Shown: positions 55,340 through 64,000 of the stretch, in pieces | How the letters are laid out: the number at the start of each line of letters is the position of its first letter | How positions within the stretch are numbered: the stretch's first letter is position 1 | Source: Maribacter sp. | GTDB taxonomy: Bacteria > Bacteroidota > Bacteroidia > Flavobacteriales > Flavobacteriaceae | Length of the DNA stretch: 64,000 bases | Direction of reading: 5' to 3' | Assembly (NCBI GenBank): GCA_011050675.1 | Contig: DRFI01000016.1 | Coordinates: 1 to 64,000, forward strand | Notes under the pieces: generated by a model | Told to the model about the DNA's origin: nothing | The model's input: the letters and a program-made list of their open reading frames with translations, nothing else | The model's database searches: none | Position numbers and translations under genes: made by a program

Positions 55340-57271
55340 TTAGTTTTTCGAAACAACGAGTACTTTACGTACTATTTTTCCTGTTTCACCACCTAAACCG
55401 ACAGATTGAGTTATTAAATTAATTTTTCCATTATTAGTAGATACATCAGAAATATAGAAATCTTGTGACGCTGTTTTACCCAACCACACTTTTTCATTAT
55501 TGGCGTTTATATAATAGATATTGTGATAAATATTTTCTTGAACTTCATTAAAATGAATATACAATTCAGCCTTCTTTTCTTTTACAAATATCTCCGCAGT
55601 AAATGACGAAGTGGATGGTTTTGTTTCTTTCTTATTATATAAAGAAATCTCTCCCAGAAATGCACTACCCTTACCTTTTGTTTTTACGCCAATTTCAGAA
55701 AGCTGTACATTTTTGTTTGCTGGTATAGAAAAAATGTTTGTACTCCATCTACTAGATTTCTTCAACGGAAAAATCAATATTTCGCCATTAGATAGTTGAC
55801 AATACAATTCTAAGTCTAAGTCTAAGTTGTCAGTTGCTTTTGAAACAACCTCAACTTTTACAGCTTTGTCAAGAACAATTTTTGTTTTGTATAAAGGAAT
55901 TTCAGCATCTTCAATAACCTCAAAGAATAAACTGCTGCCACCTTCATAACTATCATCAAAACTAATCGTTGCCTTTACCTTTGTACTATCTACTTGAAAT
56001 TGCCAAGTTGGTAATACATCTTGAATACTTAGATTATGCCATTCTTTATTTGATACAGTTTTCCCTTTCTCATTATAAAACCTTCCAAGTCCATAATTAA
56101 AGTTGGTTTTAAATGGCAATTCATTTACTACGCTACGGGGAGTAAAATAATCTGAGAAGCCCAACCAAGTACTTTCTCCAAATCTGGTTTCTATAGTAGG
56201 ACCGCCATTCCAGAATTTTTGCTCATTACTATATACATCTTCTGGAGTCTTTGTTTCTGATATATCAAAAGTAGAATTAGACCAGTACAACCCAATCGAA
56301 GTATTATTAGGCTGACCATCTTTATACAACATATCCCATTTTACGGGAGTCTTAAAACTTTTAGATTGAATATCTATACCTGCAAACAATTCCCACTCAC
56401 TTCTCCCCAGTTGTCTTGCTAAGGCTTTACTGTCTTCTAAGTTAACTTCGTTATACCTAAAATTAATAAAGAATACATCAGACATATTTGTATCGTCATT
56501 TTGGAAATACATTTGATTATGGTTATTGAGTTCATCTTGCCAGATTACCCTAGAGTCATCTATCATAGCATCATACCAAACCAACTTTAAAGTGGATTTT
56601 TCCCTGTAATAGGATACGAATTGCTGCATTAAATCGCCCATATCCCCTACCAAGTCATATGTTTCTTGATTAATAAACCATCCATCGAAATTATAAGCAT
56701 TAGCTACTTCTATTAGTTTATCGGCCACTGGAAAGCTTCCATCATCATTTTTTACTAGAAACTCATAGACCCATTTTTCTTTACCGCCATACACATTAGG
56801 TGGAAAAAAAACAGTACCAATACTCTTAACTCCATTTTTATGTGCAGCATCTGTCCAAAAAGAAGTTGGCGTAACAATAATACCTTCGTTTGCCGACCCT
56901 CCCCATTGCACAAAATAATCTATGTATTGCCAAAATGGGAACGCATATTGTTTAACTGTAGAAAAGCCCTGAGACGGATGGAAATTAGTTGTATGCGGCG
57001 CCATTAAAGCTATAACACCAGGAATCTCTTGGGTATCAGCATTCAAATTAATGCTATCATTTAAAAAACGATCCGCCAAAGAAACATGACTTACATTAAA
57101 CTTAGCGTCCTTATCGTTTTCAGGTGACCACTTCAAAAGGTCTTCCACAAACCAATAAGAAGAATACGGTTGGTTCTCTTCATACTCCTTTTCTTGAGCA
57201 CTACCCTGTACTATAAAAGCTAAAATTGATATACATGTTACAATTGCCTTCACTAAATTCATTTTCATCAT
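55340..57271 (-). CDS. GH85 endo-beta-N-acetylglucosaminidase, secreted
   Basis: 643 residues (Met at 57265 is an alternative). The signal peptide ends QGSAQ. The GH85 catalytic barrel covers about 30-400: WQYIDYFVQWGG, then IGTVFFPP, and the catalytic pair in FDGWFINQET, where Asn201 positions the substrate acetamido group and Glu203 is the acid. VWYDAMI and SWEL-like strands follow, then C-terminal beta-sandwich domains (GGSSLFFEV; LSEIGVKTKGKG). It cleaves the chitobiose core of N-glycans. It stands alone, without SusCD or other glycan genes beside it. Confidence 0.9.
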   Translation of the reverse strand: MMKMNLVKAIVTCISILAFIVQGSAQEKEYEENQPYSSYWFVEDLLKWSPENDKDAKFNVSHVSLADRFLNDSINLNADTQEIPGVIALMAPHTTNFHPSQGFSTVKQYAFPFWQYIDYFVQWGGSANEGIIVTPTSFWTDAAHKNGVKSIGTVFFPPNVYGGKEKWVYEFLVKNDDGSFPVADKLIEVANAYNFDGWFINQETYDLVGDMGDLMQQFVSYYREKSTLKLVWYDAMIDDSRVIWQDELNNHNQMYFQNDDTNMSDVFFINFRYNEVNLEDSKALARQLGRSEWELFAGIDIQSKSFKTPVKWDMLYKDGQPNNTSIGLYWSNSTFDISETKTPEDVYSNEQKFWNGGPTIETRFGESTWLGFSDYFTPRSVVNELPFKTNFNYGLGRFYNEKGKTVSNKEWHNLSIQDVLPTWQFQVDSTKVKATISFDDSYEGGSSLFFEVIEDAEIPLYKTKIVLDKAVKVEVVSKATDNLDLDLELYCQLSNGEILIFPLKKSSRWSTNIFSIPANKNVQLSEIGVKTKGKGSAFLGEISLYNKKETKPSTSSFTAEIFVKEKKAELYIHFNEVQENIYHNIYYINANNEKVWLGKTASQDFYISDVSTNNGKINLITQSVGLGGETGKIVRKVLVVSKN

Positions 57272-57353
57272 TGTTTTTAATATGTATAAAGTAAATTGCT
57301 TGTGACCAATTTAAAATTGATTTAATTCAAATCGTAAATTACCCACTATCCCT

Positions 57354-59846
57354 CTAATTTTTAATTTGGCTAATAATAGTTCTGTCTTTAATCTTTGTAT
57401 CATCTGCAAGCATTAAAGCTTTACTTAGAATTACAGATAATGTGGAATCTCCTTCAAAAGGAAGAAAGACTTCGTTAGCACGTTTTGATCTATCTGCTAC
57501 AATACACAAATATTGATCATTAGGTTTCATTAGAATATTACCACTACCTAAATGTATTTTGTAAATTCTGATAGTTCCCTTAACTACAAGAAAATTACCT
57601 TCAAAAGAGCATTGATCAGCTATTTTTAGCTTTGGAATAATATTTTCTAGAAGTTCTTTTCTTTCCCGACCACTTACAGCAAGGTTACCGAATGAAAAAT
57701 CTGACCAATATCCATGAAATCTTTCTTCTCCTCCATCTCGCCAATTTGGGTCTGCCCCAATACTGGTTACCCCTACAAAAAGGTCTATATCTCTCATAGC
57801 TTCAGAAAAAACAATAGCAGGAACTTTATCCATTTCTACTTGACTCTCCACATCATAAAAACGGACCTGATCTGTCTGTAAGTAGTTAAAAATTCCCGAA
57901 TCATTGGCAGAATCTTGTATACCTTCTACCCAAAACTCTACACGATATTTCCATGCAGCTATTTTTAAAACAGGTGTATTATGAGAGTCCCATTGACCTT
58001 GTAGTGTATATGCCCAACCACGCTCCCTACACAGCGCAATAAATATATGTTGCCTTAAAACATGTGCCGCAAATCTATTGGAATATGTATTCGTGTTTTT
58101 TTCTGCATCTGTTACAATATATAACTCTCTATGTGCTTGTTTAAATGGTTGTTTTATTTCATTTTTCTCTAACCATCTTCGCCAAGATTGAATTTCGTTT
58201 ATAGAAGAATTAACAGGATGCCATAATGTAATTTTGGCATTTTTATAATTTTTTAAGATTACTTCATCAACATCTATAAACTCATTATTTTCATAAATGA
58301 CACTTGTAGTTTTATCATCTATCTTGAAGTTCCAAATTAATTTAGTTCCAAAAAATCGTAATAGATTATTATCTAAATACAACTTTTTCCATTGTTCAAA
58401 ATCCCATTCACGTTTAGCTAAAAATATCTTTTCAATTCTACTTTTCTGAGCCGTAAGGTTTGACTGTATATCTTTTATCTTTTTCTTATACTCTTTTAAT
58501 TCTACAGAGAAATTATCCTTGACAAATTTCGGAATGGATTTTATCTTCTTGCCGCTTTCATTTTCCCAAAGTAAACTAAAACTAGAACTGTTTTCAATTG
58601 TACCAATAGCTGTGTATTCTCCAAATTTTTGAATTAGCTGAAAGTCCGAATTCAAACCAAAATCCTGAACAGCCAATTCTTCAATTTCATACATAGTCTT
58701 ACCTTCCGCTTTTGCTACACGCTCAATTGCTTTGGTAATTATTGATTGTACTGAAGGATATTTAATTTTCATTCTAAACTTAGTAAGTCTAGAAATACCA
58801 TCTTGATATGGAAGCTTAGAAAAAGAATAAATACAACCATTACCTAATTTAGCGCTTAGCGCGCCAAAATTCCTTAATTTCTTATAACTCAACAACCCTA
58901 AAACCTCTATTATTTGGTTTAGCTCATCATCATTTATTACAGAACTAGACCAAACAGCAGACCTTAATATTTGAATATTCTTATCTGCAATAAAATCGAA
59001 CTCATATTCTTGATTTTTATGTATCTGCCTAAAAAGATCTAAGGTATCTTCTATCCATTTAATAAAACTTGGTTTTACCTTGCCCACACCTACTTTAGCA
59101 ATTAAATCACCAGATGTTTTTAACCAGGAGTTGGCAGGCATACTCTTTCCCCCTCCTTTAGAAAAGTGTTCTAATAATTCTTTAAAAACCTCTTGATCAC
59201 TTTCTTTTAAAGAAGTAATAGTTTCATAAATACTATTACCCAAAGGATCGTTACGATCCACCTCAAATTCCGAGGAATTTTTACCAATGTTTGAAACTCT
59301 AGTACCCAGTCTTATGTCGTCTGCAGATAAATAATTTCCTTTAGTAATCGCTTTTTGCACCTTATTTAAAGTAGACCTTAATTCTGGGGATACTCCCGTT
59401 TTCTGTACTTCTTTCTCTATTTTACCTACCAACGGTACTATAGGCCAATTGAAGCTATATAAGTGTCCTTCGCTACCATGCATAAAACCATTTATAATTT
59501 CTAAGATTTCCTCATCATTAAAATGTATATCTGAAGCCCTAATTAATAAACTCAATACATTTTTAGCGGTGTCTTTTAAAAAGTACCCATCATCTCCCAA
59601 ATCTGTTTTGGTTTGACCGTTTTTGAGATAGATTAAATCAAAAATAAATTCTTTTCTAAAAGAAGACAGCATCTTTTTGAGTTCTTTATACTTGGGTATA
59701 TCGGTTAATTTAACCGAATATCCATCTTTATATTCTAAGGCTTCTTCAAAAAATTCTTTACGAAAACTGATTACCTCTGGACTAATTTCTAACTTACTTT
59801 CAATGTCGTTATTCACCCCAAACAATTTCTTGATAATATCTTTCAT
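57354..59846 (-). CDS. DUF4132-family protein (MolR-like C-terminal region)
   Basis: 830 residues, cytoplasmic, no signal or membrane segment. The C-terminal third carries the most recognisable block: SWRRWLEKNEIKQPFKQAHR, ELYIVTDAEKNTNTYSNRF, AAHVLRQHIFIALCRERGWA and LQGQWDSHN, as in DUF4132 proteins such as E. coli YehI/MolR. Two charged coiled segments occur around 460-485. The WGR domain of many relatives is absent. Function is unknown (a link to molybdate regulation is only historical). It begins three bases after the stop of the upstream reading frame, so the two form an operon. Confidence 0.75.
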   Translation of the reverse strand: MKDIIKKLFGVNNDIESKLEISPEVISFRKEFFEEALEYKDGYSVKLTDIPKYKELKKMLSSFRKEFIFDLIYLKNGQTKTDLGDDGYFLKDTAKNVLSLLIRASDIHFNDEEILEIINGFMHGSEGHLYSFNWPIVPLVGKIEKEVQKTGVSPELRSTLNKVQKAITKGNYLSADDIRLGTRVSNIGKNSSEFEVDRNDPLGNSIYETITSLKESDQEVFKELLEHFSKGGGKSMPANSWLKTSGDLIAKVGVGKVKPSFIKWIEDTLDLFRQIHKNQEYEFDFIADKNIQILRSAVWSSSVINDDELNQIIEVLGLLSYKKLRNFGALSAKLGNGCIYSFSKLPYQDGISRLTKFRMKIKYPSVQSIITKAIERVAKAEGKTMYEIEELAVQDFGLNSDFQLIQKFGEYTAIGTIENSSSFSLLWENESGKKIKSIPKFVKDNFSVELKEYKKKIKDIQSNLTAQKSRIEKIFLAKREWDFEQWKKLYLDNNLLRFFGTKLIWNFKIDDKTTSVIYENNEFIDVDEVILKNYKNAKITLWHPVNSSINEIQSWRRWLEKNEIKQPFKQAHRELYIVTDAEKNTNTYSNRFAAHVLRQHIFIALCRERGWAYTLQGQWDSHNTPVLKIAAWKYRVEFWVEGIQDSANDSGIFNYLQTDQVRFYDVESQVEMDKVPAIVFSEAMRDIDLFVGVTSIGADPNWRDGGEERFHGYWSDFSFGNLAVSGRERKELLENIIPKLKIADQCSFEGNFLVVKGTIRIYKIHLGSGNILMKPNDQYLCIVADRSKRANEVFLPFEGDSTLSVILSKALMLADDTKIKDRTIISQIKN

Positions 59847-59849
59847 AGT

Positions 59850-60241
59850 CTATCCTCCTACTAATTGTGTAAGCTTTACAAAAGCAATTTCTGTGGTTTT
59901 AGATACCAAAACTTCTTGTTCTAAATCTTCAGCTTGTTTATTGTCAATAAGTATAAAATAACCGTTCTTTTGAAAGGCATCTAAAGCAACCAAAATCTGT
60001 TTTCTATATCTATCTGTTTGTCACGTTTTCTTAATCTAAACCCGTTTAATGTTTTTTCAGCTTCACTTGGCTGAATTAAACCTTTAAAATATTCAGGAAG
60101 ATTTTTATTGTACGTGTTTACCTCAGATTCTACTCTAGCAGATATTAATTCTTTGACCGTAGTTCGTTCATTTTTAACAGCAATCTCTATTTGATTTAAA
60201 ATATCACCCGTAAACGTCGCATCTTTTATAGTTAAGACCAT
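59850..60241 (-). pseudogene. Small protein gene upstream of DUF4132, with one-base frameshift
   Basis: The annotated-looking frame 60241-59981 (86 residues, opening MVLTIKDATFTGDILNQIEI) stops early. Just before the stop the coding strand reads ATAGAAAACAGATTTTGG. With one more A it continues as IEKQILVALDAFQKNGYFIL, then IDNKQAEDLEQEVLVSKTTE and ends LTQLVGG with TAG at 59852-59850, three bases from the DUF4132 start. The intact product would be 130 residues, helical and charged. The good downstream coding pattern and operon fit show that the gene was one frame. Family not recognised. Sequencing error is a real alternative. Confidence 0.75.
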
Positions 60242-60400
60242 TTTGAAGTTTTTCTAAATTTATGGATTTTAAAAATTTCTAAAGAAAATTATCTGTTTAA
60301 ATTAAATTTAAAAACTATAAAAGACAGGCTATCCTTTTTAAGCAAAATCAAAAAAAATATTTATTAATTTTTTGATATTTTCGCTATAATAGCGCATCAC

Positions 60401-60760
60401 ATGAATATTCAAGATTTAGTTGGGGAGTACAACATTATTGGTAGCAACCAAGATGAAGAATCACATGACTATAAAGGAAGGCTAGTTTTATCATTGGACG
60501 AGAATACTAGGGTAGTTGCCAAGTGGACTATTAACACTAACCAAGAGCAAGCAGGCACAGGGTTCTTTAAGAACAATATTCTCGTTATAAATTTTAGATA
60601 TTCTGGCGAAGACGACAATGTTTACAAAGGTGTTGCGGTTTACCAATGCGTCAGTAAAGATATTCTAGACGGATTTTGGTCTGAAAAGCATGGGAATCCG
60701 CTTTACCTAGGAGAAGAGCGTTGTTTTAGAATCAAAACAAACACTGAACTATTAGATTAA
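60401..60760 (+). CDS. Hypothetical protein, 119 residues
   Basis: A soluble, acidic, beta-strand-rich protein with no signal peptide: GEYNIIGSNQDEESHDYKGR, LVLSLDENTRVVAKWTIN, GFFKNNILVINFRYSG, GVAVYQCVSKDILDGFWSEK. The alternating strands resemble a small lipocalin-like or calycin barrel, but I recognise no family. It is transcribed away from the frameshifted gene and converges on the Pycsar-type effector with a two-base gap between stop codons. Confidence 0.7.
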   Translation: MNIQDLVGEYNIIGSNQDEESHDYKGRLVLSLDENTRVVAKWTINTNQEQAGTGFFKNNILVINFRYSGEDDNVYKGVAVYQCVSKDILDGFWSEKHGNPLYLGEERCFRIKTNTELLD

Positions 60761-60762
60761 GA

Positions 60763-61401
60763 CTACATAGCAAACATAATATGGCAAGCTATAAATCCTA
60801 TCACTGCTAAAATAATACCTACTAAAAAAACATGAAAAGAGTTTCTAAGCAGTTTAAACTTTCTATCTATAGTCTTACCTAAATGAAACGTATCTCTTGC
60901 AATAGTCTTATAAAGTTCGTCTCCCTTATACATTAAACTCGTAAGCCCTTCAGTATACTCTTCCTCATTCATAGTATTAAAATTACCGTAGAACAAAAGG
61001 TTATTAGTCCCCTTATCGCCGTGTGTAAGTTCTGGTCTGGTCGCAAATACTGCATATGCTATAGAAATGAGATTGGTTCCCAACATTATAATTGCCGGAT
61101 ATATAAGATGCGGGTCTTTATCTAATTGACTTAATACGGTACCTAGAATTATAGAAAGAATAAGTGCGTTGATGGAAATAAGAATGTTCGATTTTCTATC
61201 GATCATTGTATTCAAGGTATACTGATTTTTAGACACCAAACGAAACAACGTTTCTGCTCCACGTTCTGAACGAGGTTCAACTTTTGAAAGCTTCTTCTTT
61301 AATTCTTTCAGTTTCTCCTTATCAATACCTAATTCGGCAATCAATTGCTTATCAATCGCTTTTTCCTGCTTTTTTATTACTTTTTCTGATTCGTCCATCA
61401 T
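60763..61401 (-). CDS. Pycsar-type transmembrane effector (PycTM/DUF5706)
   Basis: 212 residues. A charged N-terminal coiled region (residues 8-45) precedes the family core SKNQYTLNTMIDRKSNILIS, two adjacent membrane helices (about 72-92 and 99-120), an intracellular loop with HLGKTIDRKFKLLRNS, and a last helix at 189-211. This matches PycTM effectors, which in Pycsar defence depolarise the membrane when a cyclase makes cCMP or cUMP. Here no nucleotide cyclase is adjacent. It is 12 bases downstream of a Na+/H+ antiporter gene on the same strand, so a housekeeping membrane or ion role is possible. Confidence 0.8.
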   Translation of the reverse strand: MMDESEKVIKKQEKAIDKQLIAELGIDKEKLKELKKKLSKVEPRSERGAETLFRLVSKNQYTLNTMIDRKSNILISINALILSIILGTVLSQLDKDPHLIYPAIIMLGTNLISIAYAVFATRPELTHGDKGTNNLLFYGNFNTMNEEEYTEGLTSLMYKGDELYKTIARDTFHLGKTIDRKFKLLRNSFHVFLVGIILAVIGFIACHIMFAM

Positions 61402-61413
61402 TAAATAATTTTA

Positions 61414-62652
61414 CTAGCTATATATTTTTTTTGCTACTTTACCGACACTCAACCCTTGTACAAGTACGGACACCAGTACGACAACATAGGTTATATACAA
61501 TATAATTTCTGCAGAAAGGTCTTCTGACAAACTAAGTGCCAGCGCTATAGATATACCACCACGCAAACCACCCCAGGTTAAAATAGCTACTGTTTTTATA
61601 GGTTTACTTTCTTCATGTTTAAGTAAGCTATACGGTAATAATACAGATATAAAACGAGCCAAAAGTACCACGAATATAGACAAGAAGCCCAATGTTAGAT
61701 ATAACGAATCAAATTTGAGAAGATGTATCGATAGCCCTATTAAAACAAATAGAATAGCGTTGAAAACATCATCTAGAACTTCCCAAATATTATTCAGCAT
61801 TTTCCGGGTCATTCCTTTATTTGATGCTATATTAATTTTATTACCTATGACCATACCCGAAACCACCATAGCCAAAGGTCCAGAAACATGAAGTACAGAG
61901 GCTATTGCGTAGCCACCTATAACAATGGCTAAACTTATTAGTACCGCTAATTGCGGATTTTCATTAATCGATTTAATAACTCTATATCCTATAAAACCTA
62001 AAACCAAACCATAGATAATTCCGCCAACGGCTTCCATTAAAAATAGTTCGCCAATACTACTACTTAATGATTCATTACTATTTTCATCTAAACGCGCAAC
62101 AATTAGCAAACCAGAAAATACCACTACCCCAATACCATCATTAAATAAAGATTCACCCTCAATTTTAACACCTAAGCTTTTCTGAATATTTGCCTTTTTT
62201 AAAATAGCCATTACAGCAATGGGGTCTGTTGGTGAAATTAATGCTCCAAAAAGCAAGGCGTGCATAAGTGGTAATTCTATGGATAAATATTGAGCAAGAT
62301 AATAGGTTAAAAAGCCGACTATAGTTGTAGAAATAAGAACTCCTAACGTTGCAAACAATAGTATGGATTTTCGCTCTTTTTTCAAGTCATCTATGTTCAC
62401 GTGTAGAGACCCCGCAAAAAGCAAGAAACTCAACATACCGTCCATTAGCAGGCTTCTAAAATCTGTATTGATTACTAAATCGCAGAAGTAAAGATAAAAT
62501 GCTGGAAATATATTTTTTGTTAATGTGATTAGTACCACTAATGACAAAGCCAAAATCATTAACCCGATGGTTGATGGCAGCTTTAACCACTTATAGTTGA
62601 TGTAACTAAAAAACGCAGCAATTAAAAATATGATACTAAACGATTGGAGCAT
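61414..62652 (-). CDS. Na+/H+ antiporter, CPA1 (NhaP) family
   Basis: 412 residues, nearly all membrane helices (about 12). The CPA1 ion-site motifs are SPTDPIAVMAILKKA and GESLFNDGIGVVVFS, and TWGGLRGGISIALALSLS near the C-terminus. It exchanges Na+ (or K+) for protons at the inner membrane, fitting a marine cell. Ten bases downstream of the TPP enzyme gene and 12 bases upstream of the PycTM gene: one operon. Confidence 0.93.
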   Translation of the reverse strand: MLQSFSIIFLIAAFFSYINYKWLKLPSTIGLMILALSLVVLITLTKNIFPAFYLYFCDLVINTDFRSLLMDGMLSFLLFAGSLHVNIDDLKKERKSILLFATLGVLISTTIVGFLTYYLAQYLSIELPLMHALLFGALISPTDPIAVMAILKKANIQKSLGVKIEGESLFNDGIGVVVFSGLLIVARLDENSNESLSSSIGELFLMEAVGGIIYGLVLGFIGYRVIKSINENPQLAVLISLAIVIGGYAIASVLHVSGPLAMVVSGMVIGNKINIASNKGMTRKMLNNIWEVLDDVFNAILFVLIGLSIHLLKFDSLYLTLGFLSIFVVLLARFISVLLPYSLLKHEESKPIKTVAILTWGGLRGGISIALALSLSEDLSAEIILYITYVVVLVSVLVQGLSVGKVAKKIYS

Positions 62653-62662
62653 GAATTTCTTT

Positions 62663-64000
62663 TTAAATCAAATTAGCATCAGTGATTATCTCCAGTAATG
62701 CCGGACCATCGTGTGCTTTTAGTTTTTCTAAAGCAAGTATTAATTCTTCTGTTTTGGTAACCCTAATACCAAGTGCCCCACAATTCTCTGCATATTTTGC
62801 GAAATTTGCATTGTGTAAAGAAGTTTTCCAAACATCTAATTCAGCCGCTTTTTGCTCCTTTGAAATTTTACCAATTTCTGAGTTGTTTAAAAGCACATGC
62901 TTAATATTCATATTGTATTTTACCAACGTCATCATTTCACCTAAATACTGACCAAAGCCACCATCACCGGAAACTGACCAAATAGGTCTTTCGTTACCTT
63001 GAGCTGCCCAAGCGCCCATTGCCGCTGGCAACGCAAAACCGATTGAACCCAAGTAACCCGACATTAAGACTGATTGATTTTTTGGTTCAAAATAACGCCC
63101 AAAAGAATAGGTATTGTTACCAACATCTACAGCAATAACAGCATTATCTGGAACTACTTTATTCATAGCATCAAATACAGCAATTGAACTTAAACCAACG
63201 GTACTTTCATCTTCTAACCTACTTGCTTTTTCTTCTTGCCAAATCTCCCATCGTTTTGCAATTTCTGGTCGCCTATCTATCGTATTTATTTTTCCTTCCG
63301 TTTGTTCTTCTATTATCGTCAACGTTTCAGAAATCTCCCCCCAAAGAGCAGCATCAACTTTATGAAATTTACTTAAAGCTGCAGGGTCATAATCGACTTG
63401 TATAATAGTTTTTTTAGGTGTGATACCTGTATGGTTAGAAAACGAAGCTCCAAATACAATGAGCAAATCACTTTCGTTCATAAACCAAGAAGCTATAGGT
63501 GTTCCGCTTCGCCCTAACACACCACAACCTAATTCATGATGGTCAGAAATTTGTCCTTTTCCTTTAAAGGTGGTGATTACCGGACAATTTAATTTTTCTG
63601 CGAATGCAACAATAGCATCCATTTGAAAACGTGCTCCATGCCCCACAATTATTGCAGGTCGTTCAGATTCCGTAATCATACCCACCGCTTTCGCTACCAT
63701 TTGTCGTGGCGGAGAAATGTTGAAAGGTGTAATTCTATTTTCGGGAGTTTGTGCTTTTTCATTCTCTGGCTTTGGCATAAACGCAACCTCATCTGGGAAA
63801 GTAATATGAGATACATCTCTATTTATAAGTGCACTTTTAATTGCCAAGCTCATTAACTCACTATGCTTAGAGTTTTGTTGCACACTATGATTAAAGTTGG
63901 CTACCGTTTGAAAAGCACCTACTAAATCTACTTCTTGAAAAGCACCTGTTCCCAGTACTTGTGTATTCACCTGACCAGAAATAACCAGCATTGGTGAGCG
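62663..64000 (-). CDS. Thiamine-pyrophosphate enzyme (acetolactate synthase / pyruvate oxidase type), cut by window edge
   Basis: 446 codons run to the right edge in frame; a Met at 63991 is internal (RSPMLVISGQ continues out of the window). The central domain (RPAIIVGHGARF) and the C-terminal TPP-binding motif GDGGFGQYLGEMMTLVKYNMNIKHVLLNN-type block, with GDGGF and the paired Asn, are complete. The N-terminal pyrimidine domain is mostly missing. It could be a pyruvate oxidase (PoxB-like), acetolactate synthase or other 2-oxoacid decarboxylase; with no small subunit beside it, a catabolic or pyruvate-oxidase role is somewhat favoured. First visible gene of the antiporter operon. Confidence 0.85.
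   Translation of the reverse strand, partial: RSPMLVISGQVNTQVLGTGAFQEVDLVGAFQTVANFNHSVQQNSKHSELMSLAIKSALINRDVSHITFPDEVAFMPKPENEKAQTPENRITPFNISPPRQMVAKAVGMITESERPAIIVGHGARFQMDAIVAFAEKLNCPVITTFKGKGQISDHHELGCGVLGRSGTPIASWFMNESDLLIVFGASFSNHTGITPKKTIIQVDYDPAALSKFHKVDAALWGEISETLTIIEEQTEGKINTIDRRPEIAKRWEIWQEEKASRLEDESTVGLSSIAVFDAMNKVVPDNAVIAVDVGNNTYSFGRYFEPKNQSVLMSGYLGSIGFALPAAMGAWAAQGNERPIWSVSGDGGFGQYLGEMMTLVKYNMNIKHVLLNNSEIGKISKEQKAAELDVWKTSLHNANFAKYAENCGALGIRVTKTEELILALEKLKAHDGPALLEIITDANLI

Noticed and set aside
60763..61401. Complete Pycsar anti-phage system
   Set aside because: Only the effector-type membrane protein is present; no class E/guanylyl-cyclase-like cyclase gene lies within 3 kb on either side inside the window.

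Overview
The window is a low-GC, gene-dense stretch of a marine-type Bacteroidota chromosome, most likely Flavobacteriaceae. The signs are PorP/SprF and PD40 gliding/type IX secretion partners, many Bacteroidota-only families (DUF6268, DUF3570, DUF4266), promoters with a TAnnTTTG -7 element and no clear Shine-Dalgarno sequences, a ribonucleotide reductase whose ATP-cone sits on NrdB, and many secreted carbohydrate enzymes made as lipoproteins. No genus can be assigned from sequence reading alone.

Layout. 1-405: the first 34 codons of a tyrosine recombinase run off the left edge and face away from a tRNA-Pro(GGG) gene, so an integrated element probably lies to the left and the core chromosome begins at the tRNA. 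474-16472: carbohydrate island with an acetyl-xylan-esterase-like hydrolase, D-Ala-D-Ala dipeptidase, GH130, sulfatase, a GMC oxidoreductase/gluconate-dehydrogenase-subunit-3/sugar-isomerase operon, sialate O-acetylesterase, Gfo/Idh oxidoreductase, LacI regulator, xylAB, and a response regulator with Glu at its phosphoacceptor position. No SusC/SusD pair is visible. 17132-21962: a PD40 protein and a PorP/SprF-SPOR protein (surface/gliding), then small stress proteins (DUF2383, HPF, VOC).

22063-26340: a tightly overlapping three-gene biosynthetic operon (SbnA-like PLP synthase, FAD/NAD(P)-binding protein, alanine-racemase-fold decarboxylase). I consider this the best candidate for an undescribed pathway. 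26671-29388: molybdenum hydroxylase pair. 29460-31926: outer-membrane DUF6268 protein and malate:quinone oxidoreductase broken by a one-base loss in a homopolymer. 32074-41098: a possible 9-kb operon joining a His-rich small protein, an RND metal pump fused to its outer-membrane channel, its adaptor, a thioredoxin, ApbE, DUF4266 and DUF3570.

41225-45914: pta-ackA and a YtxH/holin-X stress operon. Each is preceded by an AATATGA-N6-TCAT palindrome placed at exactly the same distance from its -7 box, which suggests one Crp/Fnr-type regulator. 46027-51492: a tripartite RND multidrug pump. 51850-54921: nrdBA. 55340-57271: GH85 endoglycosidase. 57354-60241: a DUF4132-type protein with a frameshifted partner. 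60763-64000: an operon of a TPP enzyme (cut by the right edge), a CPA1 Na+/H+ antiporter and a Pycsar-type membrane effector without a cyclase in the window.

All family names come from reading motifs by eye; no database search was run.
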